Positions 19,101 through 26,146 of a stretch of 64,000 nt of DNA are shown here, in pieces. This stretch comes from Erginobacter sp964587835 (GTDB lineage: Bacteria; Auribacterota; Erginobacteria; Erginobacterales; Erginobacteraceae). How positions within the stretch are numbered: position 1 is the first letter of the stretch; the number at the start of each line of letters is the position of its first letter. The stretch lies in the NCBI GenBank assembly GCA_964587835.1, contig CAZPMN010000001.1, positions 62,001 to 126,000 of the forward strand, given 5' to 3'. The position numbers and the translations under genes are program-made. A model generated the notes under the pieces. That model made no database searches. It had not been told where the DNA came from and worked only from the letters and a program-made list of their open reading frames with translations.

Positions 19101-22100
19101 ATGACGGCGAGGTCGAGGACCACCTCTGGGTCCTCAACGCCATCCGGGGTACCGTCTACCTGGACAGCGACCTGGACAACGTCTTTTCGGCCGGGGATAC
19201 CACCCTGGCCGGGGTGATCGTCCGGCTCTACGACTCTTCGGATAACCTCCTGCTCTCGACCGTGACCGATGGATCCGGTGATTACGCCTTCCTCCGCGTC
19301 CCCGACGGCGATTACGAAGTCAGGATGACCGTCCCCGACAGCGCCGCCGCCCTGACCGACGCCGACGGCGCCGGTAACGGGGCCGACCTGATCGAGGTGA
19401 CCCTGGCCGGGGCGAGCGCCTACGATCGGGACTTCCTCCTCGACACCGGAGCCTCCCGAGCGGGGATCAGCGGGACGGTTTACGCCGACAGCGACGGGGA
19501 CTTGGCCTTCTCCGGAGGCGACACCACCCAGGCCGGGGTCCCGATCCTCCTCTATCGCGACATCAACGGGGATGGGGTGGCGGACGAGAACGAGCTGGTC
19601 GAGTCGACCGCCACCGACCCCGACGGGGACTACAGCTTCCCCGACCTGCCCGACGGGGACTACCTGGTGGTGATGGAGACCCCGGCGGGGGCGGGTGGCA
19701 TCACCGACGCCGACGGGACCGGCAACGGTCCCGGCCTGATCGAAGTGACCCTGGCCGGGGTGAACATAACTGATCGGGATTTCCTGATCGATACCGGCTC
19801 CGACCTGGGAGCCCTGGGCGGCCGGGTCTGGCTGGACGAGAACTCCGACGGGATCGAGAACGCCGGAGAAGCCGGGGTGGGCAACGTGACGGTGGAGCTC
19901 TACGACGAGACCGGGACCATTCTCCTGGCCGAGACCCTGACCGACACCGAGGGGCGCTACCTCTTCCCCGACCTGGTCCTGGCCGATTATCTGGTCAAGA
20001 TCGACTCCGCCGGGATGGCGGCTGATCTGGCCGCCAACCCGACCGCCGACCCCGACGGGATAACCACCGCCCACCAGGCCGACGTCTCCGTCTCCTCGGT
20101 CACCGGGATCCTGGACGCCGACTTCGGCTACAACTGGGCCCCCACCGCCGACGTGACCGGGAACACCAACGAGGGAGCCATCGGCGACCGGGTCTGGGTC
20201 GACAGCGACGGCGACGGGCTCCAGGACCCGGGGGAGCCGGGACTGTCCGGGATCACCGTGGAGCTGAACTACGACTCCGACGGCGACGGGACCATCGACG
20301 CCCTCTGGGCTTCTTCCACCACCTCCGCCGATGGGGGTTACGTCTTCACGAGTCTGCCGGCCGGAATCTACGAGGTTGAGATTAACGGGGGGTCAGCCCC
20401 CTCCGGTTACACCCTGACCGGGGATCCGGACGGAACTTCGGACAACCGGACCACCACCCCACTTGTCCTGGCGCCGGGCGACGTCTACGTCAACGCCGAT
20501 TTCGGCTACCAGCCCTCGGCGGAAAGCACCGTCTCCGGAACGGTCTACTGGGACGTCGATGCCGACTCCGACTTCAACGCCGCCACCGGGGACTCCGGCG
20601 TTCCCGGCGTGACCGTGGCCCTGTACAACGACTCCGACGAGGTGATCGCCGCCACCCTGACCGATTCCGACGGCGGTTACTCCTTCACCGGCCTGCCGGC
20701 GGGGGACTACATGATCTGGATCAACGACACCGAAAACCTCCTCGGTTCCGGGTACCAAATCGAGGATCCGGACGCCTCTGTGGACGCTCTCCACACGGTA
20801 ACCGTTAACGGGACTGCTTTCTACACGAGCAACGACTTCGGCTACGCTCCTGACGGCCACGCCGCCGGCAAGGGCCTGATCGGGGAGACGGTCTTTCTCG
20901 ACCGGGATGGCGACGACGCCTTCGACCCGGGGGAGGGGGTCCAGGGGGTGGCGGTGGAGCTATACGACGATCTCGACGTCCTCCTGGCCGAGACCGTCAC
21001 CGACGCCAACGGCGACTATTTCTTCGGGGGACTCGATGACGGGGACTATGTGGTGAAGGTGGATGCCTCCACCCTGCCTTCCTCCGGAGCGGGACTGAGC
21101 AACTCGGTCGATCCGGACGGCGGCGACGGGGATGAGTCGGAGGTGACGATCAGCTCCGCCAACCTCGACCTCGACCAGGACTTCGGCTACGAGGCGACCA
21201 CCCCCGGCCAGATCAGCGGGATGTTCTGGGAGGATCTTGACGCCGACGGAACCCTGGATGGTTCCGAAACCGGTCGCTTCTCCGGGGTGACGGTGATTCT
21301 GAAAGACAGCGCCGGCAACGTGGTGGGGTCAACTGCCACCGACGGGGACGGGGAGTACTCGTTCGCCGGACTCGGAGCCGGGACCTACTCGGTCGACGTC
21401 ACCGACGACGCCAAACCGCTCAACGGGCACTGGCACTCGTCGGGGACGGCCGGAGTCTCCGGTGAGAGCCAGGCCGATCTTTACACGGTTACGGTCAGCG
21501 CCGGCGGCAGTTCCACGGTTGACTTCGGGTACTACGTCCTCCCCGCCGCCATCGGCGACTTCGTCTGGGACGACCTCAACCGCAACGGGATCCAGCAGGA
21601 CGGCGAGCCGGGGATCGAGAGCGCCTGGGTGACCCTGACCGTGGCCTGGCCGGACAGCAGCTCGACCCTGGTCGCCTTCTCCACCGACAGCCAGGGGAGC
21701 TATCGGTTCGACAACCTGCTCCTCGACGAGAATTTCACCGGTCTGGGTTCGGGAGAGCCGTTACACACGGTCGGTTTCTCCGCCCTGACCGGTTACACCT
21801 CGACCTTGGTCGACGTCGGGAGCGACGACAGCCTCGACTCCGACGGCCTCGAGGTAATCGCGTCTCCGGTCCAGGGAAGTTACGACGATACCTACGACTC
21901 CGGGTTCTACGTCCCGGGGGCGCCGACCCCGATCCCGACGGCCACCCCCTCGGTCACCCCCACGCCCTCCGTTACACCCACTCCTTCCGTGACCCCGACT
22001 CCGACGGCCTCGGTGACGCCAACCCCGTCGGTGACTCCGACCCCGAGCCCGTCGGTCACCCCTCCGCCGACGTCGACTCCAACCCCAGTCGGCTACAAGA

Positions 22101-25100
22101 CGCCCACGGCCACGCCTACCCGCCCCCCGGACTGCGTCGACCTCATCCCCTCCGGGGCCGGCTCGTCCACCCAATGGACGGTCCAGGGAGCCTCCGCCAA
22201 CTGGGCGGCCGTTACCTCCGACGATGGGAATTTCAGCTACGTCTATACCGCGACCAACGGGAATATCGACCGCTACGGGATGGAACTCTTTCCATCCGGG
22301 GGCAAGATCGCCGTGGTCGAGGCGTTCTTCCGCGCCCGGAACACCACCGGCCAGCAGTTGCTGATGGGGATGGGGATCAATGTCGGCGGGGTGGATTACC
22401 TGGTGAGCGGGATCGATACCACCGCTGCTTACTCCCTATACGGCGGCGAGACGGATTCCCTGGCCTGGCTCAACAATCCGGCTACGGGATCGCCCTGGAC
22501 GCCTTCGGAAGTTGACGGTATCCAGACCGTGATCCAGCACCAGCAGTCGCAATCGCGGACGGCCCAGGTGACAGAGGTCTACCTGACGGTCTGCTACTGG
22601 GCTACCCCGACCCCGTCCGTGACCCCGACGCCCTCGGTTACCCCGACCCCCTCGGCGACCCCGACCTCCTCGATGACCCCGACTCCGTCCGTCACGCCCA
22701 GTCCGTATGAATACAAGTCGCCCACGCCCCCGCCAACGGCGACCCCGACCCCAGCCGACTATAAGACCTCCACCCCGACGGTCACCCCCTCGGTTACCCC
22801 GACCCCGGAGGGATACAAGACCCCCACCCCGACCCCGTCCGTGACCCCGACCCCGAACGGCTTTATGACCCCGACGCCCACCCCCTCGACCACCCCGAGC
22901 GCCACCCCCACGCCCCAGCCGGCCTTCCTGGGGAACTTCGTCTGGAACGACCGGAACAAGAATGGGATCCAGGACGGGAGCGAGACAGGGATCGGCGGGG
23001 TGGTGGTCAGTCTCTTCCGGAGCGACGATACCTTCGTTCGCTACCGAACCACCAACGCCAGCGGGTTCTACTCCTTCAGCGATGTCCCGGTAGGGGACTA
23101 CTACCTGGAGTTCTCCGGTCTCCCGGGCGGTTACTTCTTCAGCCCCGCCAACCGCGGCGGCGACGGGGCCCTGGACAGCGATCCGGCTATGGCCACCGGG
23201 AAGACGGGAACCATAACCCTCGAGCCGGCGGAGGCGGACTACACCTGGGACGCCGGGATCTACACCGTCCCCGACAAGTGCTTCGATGTCCAGCGTTTCT
23301 CCCTCCAGTCCGGGGAGACGGACAGCACCGGTCTGACCGAGACCGGACTCGAGGTCTCGACCAACCTGGCCGGGGAGGGGGCGCTGGCGGTCTTCGCCTC
23401 TTTCGGTGCGGAGATGCTCACCGGGACGGCGACCGGAGCCTGGGCGCTCTCGATGGACGATACCTGGTCGAGTCAAACCATCCGACGTTACCTCGAGCCG
23501 GTGCCCGACCAGGTGACTTCAGGTGCCCTGCACATCTTCGACTCGTTGTCGCCGGGTGTGCACACCGCCAAACTCCTCCACGCCACCAGTAACGCGGTTA
23601 TGCCTCTCCGGACGCTTAATGCCGACCTGGTGGTCTTTCCCCTGGTCAGCGCCGACGGGATTACCGTCCTCAACCACAATCAGGTCATTCTCGGATCGAC
23701 TGGGGAGACCACCACGTCCGATACCCTGACTGATGTTGCTGGACTAACCGCCACCTTTAATCTGGAAACTACCGGTCGGGTCTTCGTGGCGGCAGTCCTC
23801 AGTGGGGAGGCCGTGGCCGGTGGAATTATGACCGGAACTTGGGACCTCCAGGTGGACGACCAAACGGTCGGCCAGAGTACGAGGCAATTCCTCTCCGGGA
23901 CGGGTGGCCTGGAAACAGTCACCCTGTTCGGTCTCTCTGAAGATCTCTCTTGGGGAAGCCATACCGCCACCGTACGTCACGCCACGAACACCGGAACCAT
24001 GAAGACCTCGAATGGTACCCTGATTGCTATTGCTCTCAGCGCCGCCGGCTCAGAGAATTCGAAATTTTCCCTCCCCGCTAGCAAGAATGGCACGTTCAAT
24101 GGCGAGACTGGGACTTCCTTTACTGAACTCACCTCCGTTCCTGGGGGCTATTCCCCTCTCTACGTATCGGACAAAGATCAGATTATGGTCGCGGCTAGCT
24201 TTACCGTTAAGGGTGGTTTAGGGGCGTCCGGCAAGTTTGCCCATCACGATATTCAGGTAGCTTCCGATCCGCAAACGGTCACCAGTGAGATTGAGACCTA
24301 TATCAACCCGACCGAAGAAATAACCTCAAGCGTTCTCTTGGGTCTCAGCGAACCGCTCACCCAGACCGGGGTTCACAGCGGGATCCTACGGCATTCCAGC
24401 AGCGACTCCGAGGCCGAGGTGCTCACTGGAGATCTGACCTTAATCACATTGGGAAGCTGCTGTACCGAGATCGACGGCGATCCGACCGCGGTCCGGATTA
24501 AGGGCCTCCACGCCAACGGTTACGACCGCCTGGTCGCCGTGGAGTGGGAGACGGGACTGGAAAGGAACAACCTGGGCTTTTACGTTCACCGGGCCGAGGA
24601 TCCGCAGGGTCCCTACCTGCAGGTGAGCGATTTCATCTTCGGCTTAGGATCCAGTCCTACCGGCGGGCGGTACCTCTTTATCGATCGGGAGGTGGCCAAC
24701 GGCACCGTCTACCATTACCAGCTGGAGTCGGTGGATGCCGCCGGCGGAAGTGAATGGTACGGTCCGGTCGCAGCCCGGGCCGGCGAGTCGGGCCACGAGT
24801 TTGCTTACGACCCCGCGGACTACGTAACCGTGACCGAGAACGTCCCCACTGTTCCCACCCCCACTCCGATCGTGACTCCTTATCCCTCGGCCACCGCGAC
24901 CCCGTCCCCATTCCGCGCCCCATCCCCACTGCCCACTGCCCACTCCCCACTCCCCATCATCGCCTCCGGCGATTACGACGGCGACGGGACCAGCGACCTC
25001 GCAGTCTACCGTCCCGCCACCGGCCTCTGGGCGGTCCGGGCTCTGAGCCGGTTCTATTACGGAGCGTCCGGCGATATCCCGGTCCCCGGAGATTACTCCG

Positions 25101-25693
25101 GTACCGGGACGACCTCCGCCGGGATCTACCGCCCCGGATTGGGCCTCTGGGCGATCCGCGAGTTGACCCGGTTTTACTTCGGCGCCCGGGGGGATATCCC
25201 CGCCCCGGCCGATTACACCGGCGCCGGCCGGAGCGAGGCCGCGGTCTACCGTCCCGCCACGGGTCTCTGGGCGGTCCGGGGCGTGAGCCGGGTTTACTTC
25301 GGCCGGGCAAAAGACCTCCCCGTCCCCGGGGACTACGACGGTGACGGGACGGGCGAGATCGCGGTCTACCGTCCCACGACCGGCCTCTGGGCTGTCCGGG
25401 CTCTGACCAGGTTGTATTTTGGCCGGCCGGGAGACCTCCCGGTTCCAGGGGATTATTCCGGCGACGGGACCAGCGAGATCGCGGTCTATCGTTACGGCAG
25501 CGGTCTTTGGGTGGTCAGGGGGTGGAGCAGATTCCACTTCGGACTCCCGGGTGACCTTTCGGTGCCCCTGGCGGGAGAGGGAGACGGAAGACAGTTGCCG
25601 GCCGTCTACCGCTCCGGTTCCGGGCTCTGGGAGGTCCGGGGGCTGACCCGGGCATACTTCGGGACCCGGAAGGACCTCCCGGTGACCAGGTAG
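13142..25693 (+). CDS. Giant 4183-residue SdrD-B/GEVED repeat surface protein
   Basis: Secreted adhesin- or scaffold-like protein. Signal peptide at residues 1-29. An unassigned N-terminal region (30-370) is followed by a DUF11-like domain (about 375-520). From residue 525 to about 2920 there are 16 SdrD-B (prealbumin-like) units with GDxVWxDxDxDGxQD, YxFxxLxxGxYxVxV and DFGY signatures; a second DUF11-like domain with an inserted jelly-roll-like segment follows the first unit. A GEVED domain interrupts them at about 1821-2000 (ending GGEADDGEVEDHLW). Then come a Pro/Thr linker, a roughly 150-residue jelly-roll-like domain, a second linker, a 17th SdrD-B unit (about 3260-3375), three related domains (to 3775), an FnIII-like domain (3780-3896), a third linker and six 40-residue FG-GAP-like repeats (3944-4183). 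AAGGA sits just before ATG 13142. Many Asp-rich loops imply Ca2+ binding. No sortase, PEP-CTERM or T9SS signal is seen. Confidence 0.9.
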   Translation: MFKLENKLFAVISAVMLLGLLPAGPVQGGNPDAGLRIEVLTAYNFIVDSNVESPSTYAPRAAYIEARIWNDGATDLTDVTAYVGNYSAGTPGVYPSRSHPDLVGPLPGGEFALTHEGGTLGTADATRYLGTIPAGDYIPVYWLISYPNLDENGDSVTGGSNPDDDLYLYYDIWAAADDGGAPLEADVTRKVTMRSCISAMSNKIFPNTANKVPEEYQELLEKYAPEWNFNPEDGSTGTKIRTEGVWYDLGNVTGGFDNDGDLVPDQNAWLQPVGDANQFDAGAFRLAKTYALIIVKLKSGGELVIEAEDQLYFPNLPDNNGVVGLVRYDFQVLQQGASSQMTPYQMAASGNDNEKFNGDYGAALGEGLVSEPSQLTLEKSGAAAAAPGEEIEYSIAFENTGAVTVGDPLTGGPLVIQDSIPEGAVYVAFSAATDNTLPDGVSSYTILYSTDGTAWLDGEPSPASAVTDIQWWLSDALNPSAGGTVTFSVEVDDPAFGPLVTNSAGLSFGGTAAFMNDTALTLISGNNRLGDTVFQDDGAGFDYANWVRDTGEDGIEGVVVTLYYDTNGDEAVDSSDFVIGTEVTDSSGWYEFSDLFDGDYLAVVSASDPNLPEGYSPTSPTVQAADLDSAMTDPNPVVDLDADFGFAPALVVEKSLVGSSPVYEGDDFSYQVTVANNHPGTGGGGSGSVTVTSYATARDTAKDSGTDWADQSNALGEPDDVEAVCTVGNNVDSMGVTGFSGSEVGEITQAQVRVLTRSDNPDNHSFFFYVYLWLPGAASGIEIGSYDEISLVDGWDGYLSFDVTAATDWTWDTVAASSIQFSAQKSGGPGGNLIYVDSVDFRLTSDVEYPPVTDSNTLSPAPLQDIYDASLMTFVSADPAPSSFSVESGVGTIDWDDLGPIYPGGESAVTVYFTALEPPGNDFTTMTNTALVEWATFSNGVAANAGSDQAVADLYSTGSIGDFVWRDLDGDGVQDGGGETGIASVTVELTPPAGVDLGNGDGQPITTVTGSDGFYLFSGLRSTGTYTVAVLTSTLPGGTGSNTYDEDDGTVSPDSQAVVVLGLDGDGPEDHLTADFGYRDLQALITGTAWNDVDRDGAAAAETGEPLLSGVTVELYDSGMSLLDTTTAAADGTFSFLSDFNGTYTVKVITGTGQLSGDWTASYDSDGLATLDLVSVSVPAGGLGEADFSYYETGDYDIGDTVFYDWNGDGDQDVGEEGIPSVTLRLYRDISANGIYDAGTDPLVAADTTDTDGNYLFESLPAGNYVVKVDHDSAGLPDSYNLTADPSGAADGEGSSTILAADDLDQDFGYQPTGTGSIGDTVWRDLDGDGLQSGFGETGIPDITVTLQADFNGDGTYVTLETAVTDASGRYLFTDLPDGDYRVVVDTSDSDLPEDAFGYAWSPITAVTDDVTISSGSTDLTADFGFAPLAAVGDTIFWDVNENGTQDGNEDGVEGAVIELYTDTDGDGYYSAGDVLFSTATTDADGIYLFSGLAADDYVVFVAQTGVLAGAILSADPENDGLPCSDLEAVGCDGETGIDLAIGQNFMGADFGYLPSGGRLGGTVWIDFDDDGVVDEDEVAIPFVQVELYSGASLIATSTTDENGDYLFYGLADGTYQVVVRTDLDFPDGMTQTADPDGSLDDTAQDVVLSGGTVTTIDGASWTAGDLEINFGYRFAGDNTLSGTIGLDGETPDGVLGSGTSGVNSDEVAFEGVKVYAYLWHDSDEDGVIDPGEAEMLASTETDSSGDYSFTGLAEGEEGDYYIVSMTPPLARLELTTTVSDTPAVILEETTDSQGYSTGVYQVVPIPPLGSTTNLDFAFVSAADYDFGDLPEEYATSLPNGPRHAVKVIPDLYLGSQVDVEGNGLPDSAAEGDDLDNLDDEDGVSLVGFWNEGTGGGELELTVRAGSGWLVAFIDFDGNGTLTGSGEMIASQFVSETGGVASDGVYSLSLDIPDDSLADDTTTLYGRFRLLSREPLFPELSTGGEADDGEVEDHLWVLNAIRGTVYLDSDLDNVFSAGDTTLAGVIVRLYDSSDNLLLSTVTDGSGDYAFLRVPDGDYEVRMTVPDSAAALTDADGAGNGADLIEVTLAGASAYDRDFLLDTGASRAGISGTVYADSDGDLAFSGGDTTQAGVPILLYRDINGDGVADENELVESTATDPDGDYSFPDLPDGDYLVVMETPAGAGGITDADGTGNGPGLIEVTLAGVNITDRDFLIDTGSDLGALGGRVWLDENSDGIENAGEAGVGNVTVELYDETGTILLAETLTDTEGRYLFPDLVLADYLVKIDSAGMAADLAANPTADPDGITTAHQADVSVSSVTGILDADFGYNWAPTADVTGNTNEGAIGDRVWVDSDGDGLQDPGEPGLSGITVELNYDSDGDGTIDALWASSTTSADGGYVFTSLPAGIYEVEINGGSAPSGYTLTGDPDGTSDNRTTTPLVLAPGDVYVNADFGYQPSAESTVSGTVYWDVDADSDFNAATGDSGVPGVTVALYNDSDEVIAATLTDSDGGYSFTGLPAGDYMIWINDTENLLGSGYQIEDPDASVDALHTVTVNGTAFYTSNDFGYAPDGHAAGKGLIGETVFLDRDGDDAFDPGEGVQGVAVELYDDLDVLLAETVTDANGDYFFGGLDDGDYVVKVDASTLPSSGAGLSNSVDPDGGDGDESEVTISSANLDLDQDFGYEATTPGQISGMFWEDLDADGTLDGSETGRFSGVTVILKDSAGNVVGSTATDGDGEYSFAGLGAGTYSVDVTDDAKPLNGHWHSSGTAGVSGESQADLYTVTVSAGGSSTVDFGYYVLPAAIGDFVWDDLNRNGIQQDGEPGIESAWVTLTVAWPDSSSTLVAFSTDSQGSYRFDNLLLDENFTGLGSGEPLHTVGFSALTGYTSTLVDVGSDDSLDSDGLEVIASPVQGSYDDTYDSGFYVPGAPTPIPTATPSVTPTPSVTPTPSVTPTPTASVTPTPSVTPTPSPSVTPPPTSTPTPVGYKTPTATPTRPPDCVDLIPSGAGSSTQWTVQGASANWAAVTSDDGNFSYVYTATNGNIDRYGMELFPSGGKIAVVEAFFRARNTTGQQLLMGMGINVGGVDYLVSGIDTTAAYSLYGGETDSLAWLNNPATGSPWTPSEVDGIQTVIQHQQSQSRTAQVTEVYLTVCYWATPTPSVTPTPSVTPTPSATPTSSMTPTPSVTPSPYEYKSPTPPPTATPTPADYKTSTPTVTPSVTPTPEGYKTPTPTPSVTPTPNGFMTPTPTPSTTPSATPTPQPAFLGNFVWNDRNKNGIQDGSETGIGGVVVSLFRSDDTFVRYRTTNASGFYSFSDVPVGDYYLEFSGLPGGYFFSPANRGGDGALDSDPAMATGKTGTITLEPAEADYTWDAGIYTVPDKCFDVQRFSLQSGETDSTGLTETGLEVSTNLAGEGALAVFASFGAEMLTGTATGAWALSMDDTWSSQTIRRYLEPVPDQVTSGALHIFDSLSPGVHTAKLLHATSNAVMPLRTLNADLVVFPLVSADGITVLNHNQVILGSTGETTTSDTLTDVAGLTATFNLETTGRVFVAAVLSGEAVAGGIMTGTWDLQVDDQTVGQSTRQFLSGTGGLETVTLFGLSEDLSWGSHTATVRHATNTGTMKTSNGTLIAIALSAAGSENSKFSLPASKNGTFNGETGTSFTELTSVPGGYSPLYVSDKDQIMVAASFTVKGGLGASGKFAHHDIQVASDPQTVTSEIETYINPTEEITSSVLLGLSEPLTQTGVHSGILRHSSSDSEAEVLTGDLTLITLGSCCTEIDGDPTAVRIKGLHANGYDRLVAVEWETGLERNNLGFYVHRAEDPQGPYLQVSDFIFGLGSSPTGGRYLFIDREVANGTVYHYQLESVDAAGGSEWYGPVAARAGESGHEFAYDPADYVTVTENVPTVPTPTPIVTPYPSATATPSPFRAPSPLPTAHSPLPIIASGDYDGDGTSDLAVYRPATGLWAVRALSRFYYGASGDIPVPGDYSGTGTTSAGIYRPGLGLWAIRELTRFYFGARGDIPAPADYTGAGRSEAAVYRPATGLWAVRGVSRVYFGRAKDLPVPGDYDGDGTGEIAVYRPTTGLWAVRALTRLYFGRPGDLPVPGDYSGDGTSEIAVYRYGSGLWVVRGWSRFHFGLPGDLSVPLAGEGDGRQLPAVYRSGSGLWEVRGLTRAYFGTRKDLPVTR
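21930..22125 (+). repeat. Pro/Thr/Ser tandem linker (first in giant protein)
   Basis: Short tandem coding repeats of TPTPSVTPTPSV type between the 16th SdrD-B unit and the jelly-roll-like domain. A second, longer tract of the same kind spans about 22603-22918. They are potential dense O-glycosylation sites; the tract is seen, the modification is inferred. Confidence 0.85.
24906..24957 (+). repeat. In-frame heptamer tract before C-terminal module (copy B)
   Basis: Seven-base units CCCCATT, CCGCGCC, CCATCCC, CACTGCC (twice), CACTCCC (twice) run in register within the coding sequence, giving a Pro/Ser/Leu/His-rich stretch just before the FG-GAP-like repeats. Same unit class as the array at 2190. 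Confidence 0.8.
24971..25690 (+). repeat. Six-unit C-terminal repeat module (copy B)
   Basis: Six exact 120-bp/40-residue units beginning DYDGDGTSDLAVYRPATGLW and ending RKDLPVTR at the stop. The unit number and ending are identical to copy C at 35016. Confidence 0.92.
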
Positions 25694-25814
25694 AGGCAGA
25701 GCGCATAGAGCATAGCGCAGAGCCAAAGGGCATAGCGCCTAGCGCCCGGGCCCAATTCCACCTCCTGAACGGCCTCCACCCAGACTGTTGCCAATATCTT
25801 TCTGACGATTCTTG

Positions 25815-25870
25815 GTCATTGCGAGGCCCCGAAGCGGAGCGGAGGGGCCGAAGCAATCTCAACCTGCAGT
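25815..25870. repeat. Half copy of GTCATTGCGAG repeat element
   Basis: Begins GTCATTGCGAGG and runs through GGGGCCGAAGCAATCTCA; only the left arm of the palindromic element seen complete at 39874 is present. Just before it (25694-25745) is a short low-complexity run of GCATAGCGC-like repeats after the giant gene stop. Confidence 0.7.
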
Positions 25871-25881
25871 AGGGTAAACGG

Positions 25882-25906
25882 CCCCTGCCACCTTGTGTGG
25901 CAGGGG
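25882..25906 (+). terminator. GC hairpin in the giant-gene downstream region
   Basis: A 10-bp perfect stem (25882-25891 with 25897-25906, 5-nt loop CTTGT). The following bases are AGAAAG, without a T-run, so termination is not assured. Confidence 0.4.
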
Positions 25907-25940
25907 AGAAAGTTCGTAGTGACCCGGCGGGTAGCTATGA

Positions 25941-26036
25941 ACTTATTCACCCGCGGCACGAGGCCGCGGGGGCCTGGTTGGTATATGTACCTGTTGTAAC
26001 TTCTGAATTGATTCACCTGCCGGGCAAGCCGGCAGG
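25941..26036. repeat. Two REP-like hairpin units led by (A/T)TTCAC
   Basis: Unit 1 has ACTTATTCA (25941-25949) then an 8-bp stem hairpin (25950-25970). Unit 2 has GAATTGATTCA (26005-26015) then an 8-bp stem hairpin (26016-26036). Both have 5-nt loops. With the elements above they fill the 450-bp gap; no gene is seen there. Confidence 0.65.
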
Positions 26037-26146
26037 GATCTTACTCTGTAAGCATTATAATCAAGAGAAAGTGACCGCCTTAAACCAGGATAGTCCCCCC
26101 CGGCTTCCGTTTGACTTACCCCCGGTTTCCGGTTAACTTACCGCCT

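Noticed and set aside
18398..20074. 558-codon minus-strand frame inside the giant gene
   Set aside because: Gly/Val/Asp-rich translation arises from the Asp/Gly-rich repeats on the other strand; no start signal or domain.
13142..25693. Regular repeats that might be mistaken for a CRISPR array
   Set aside because: They are in-frame protein-domain repeats of variable length with no constant spacer pattern and no cas genes.
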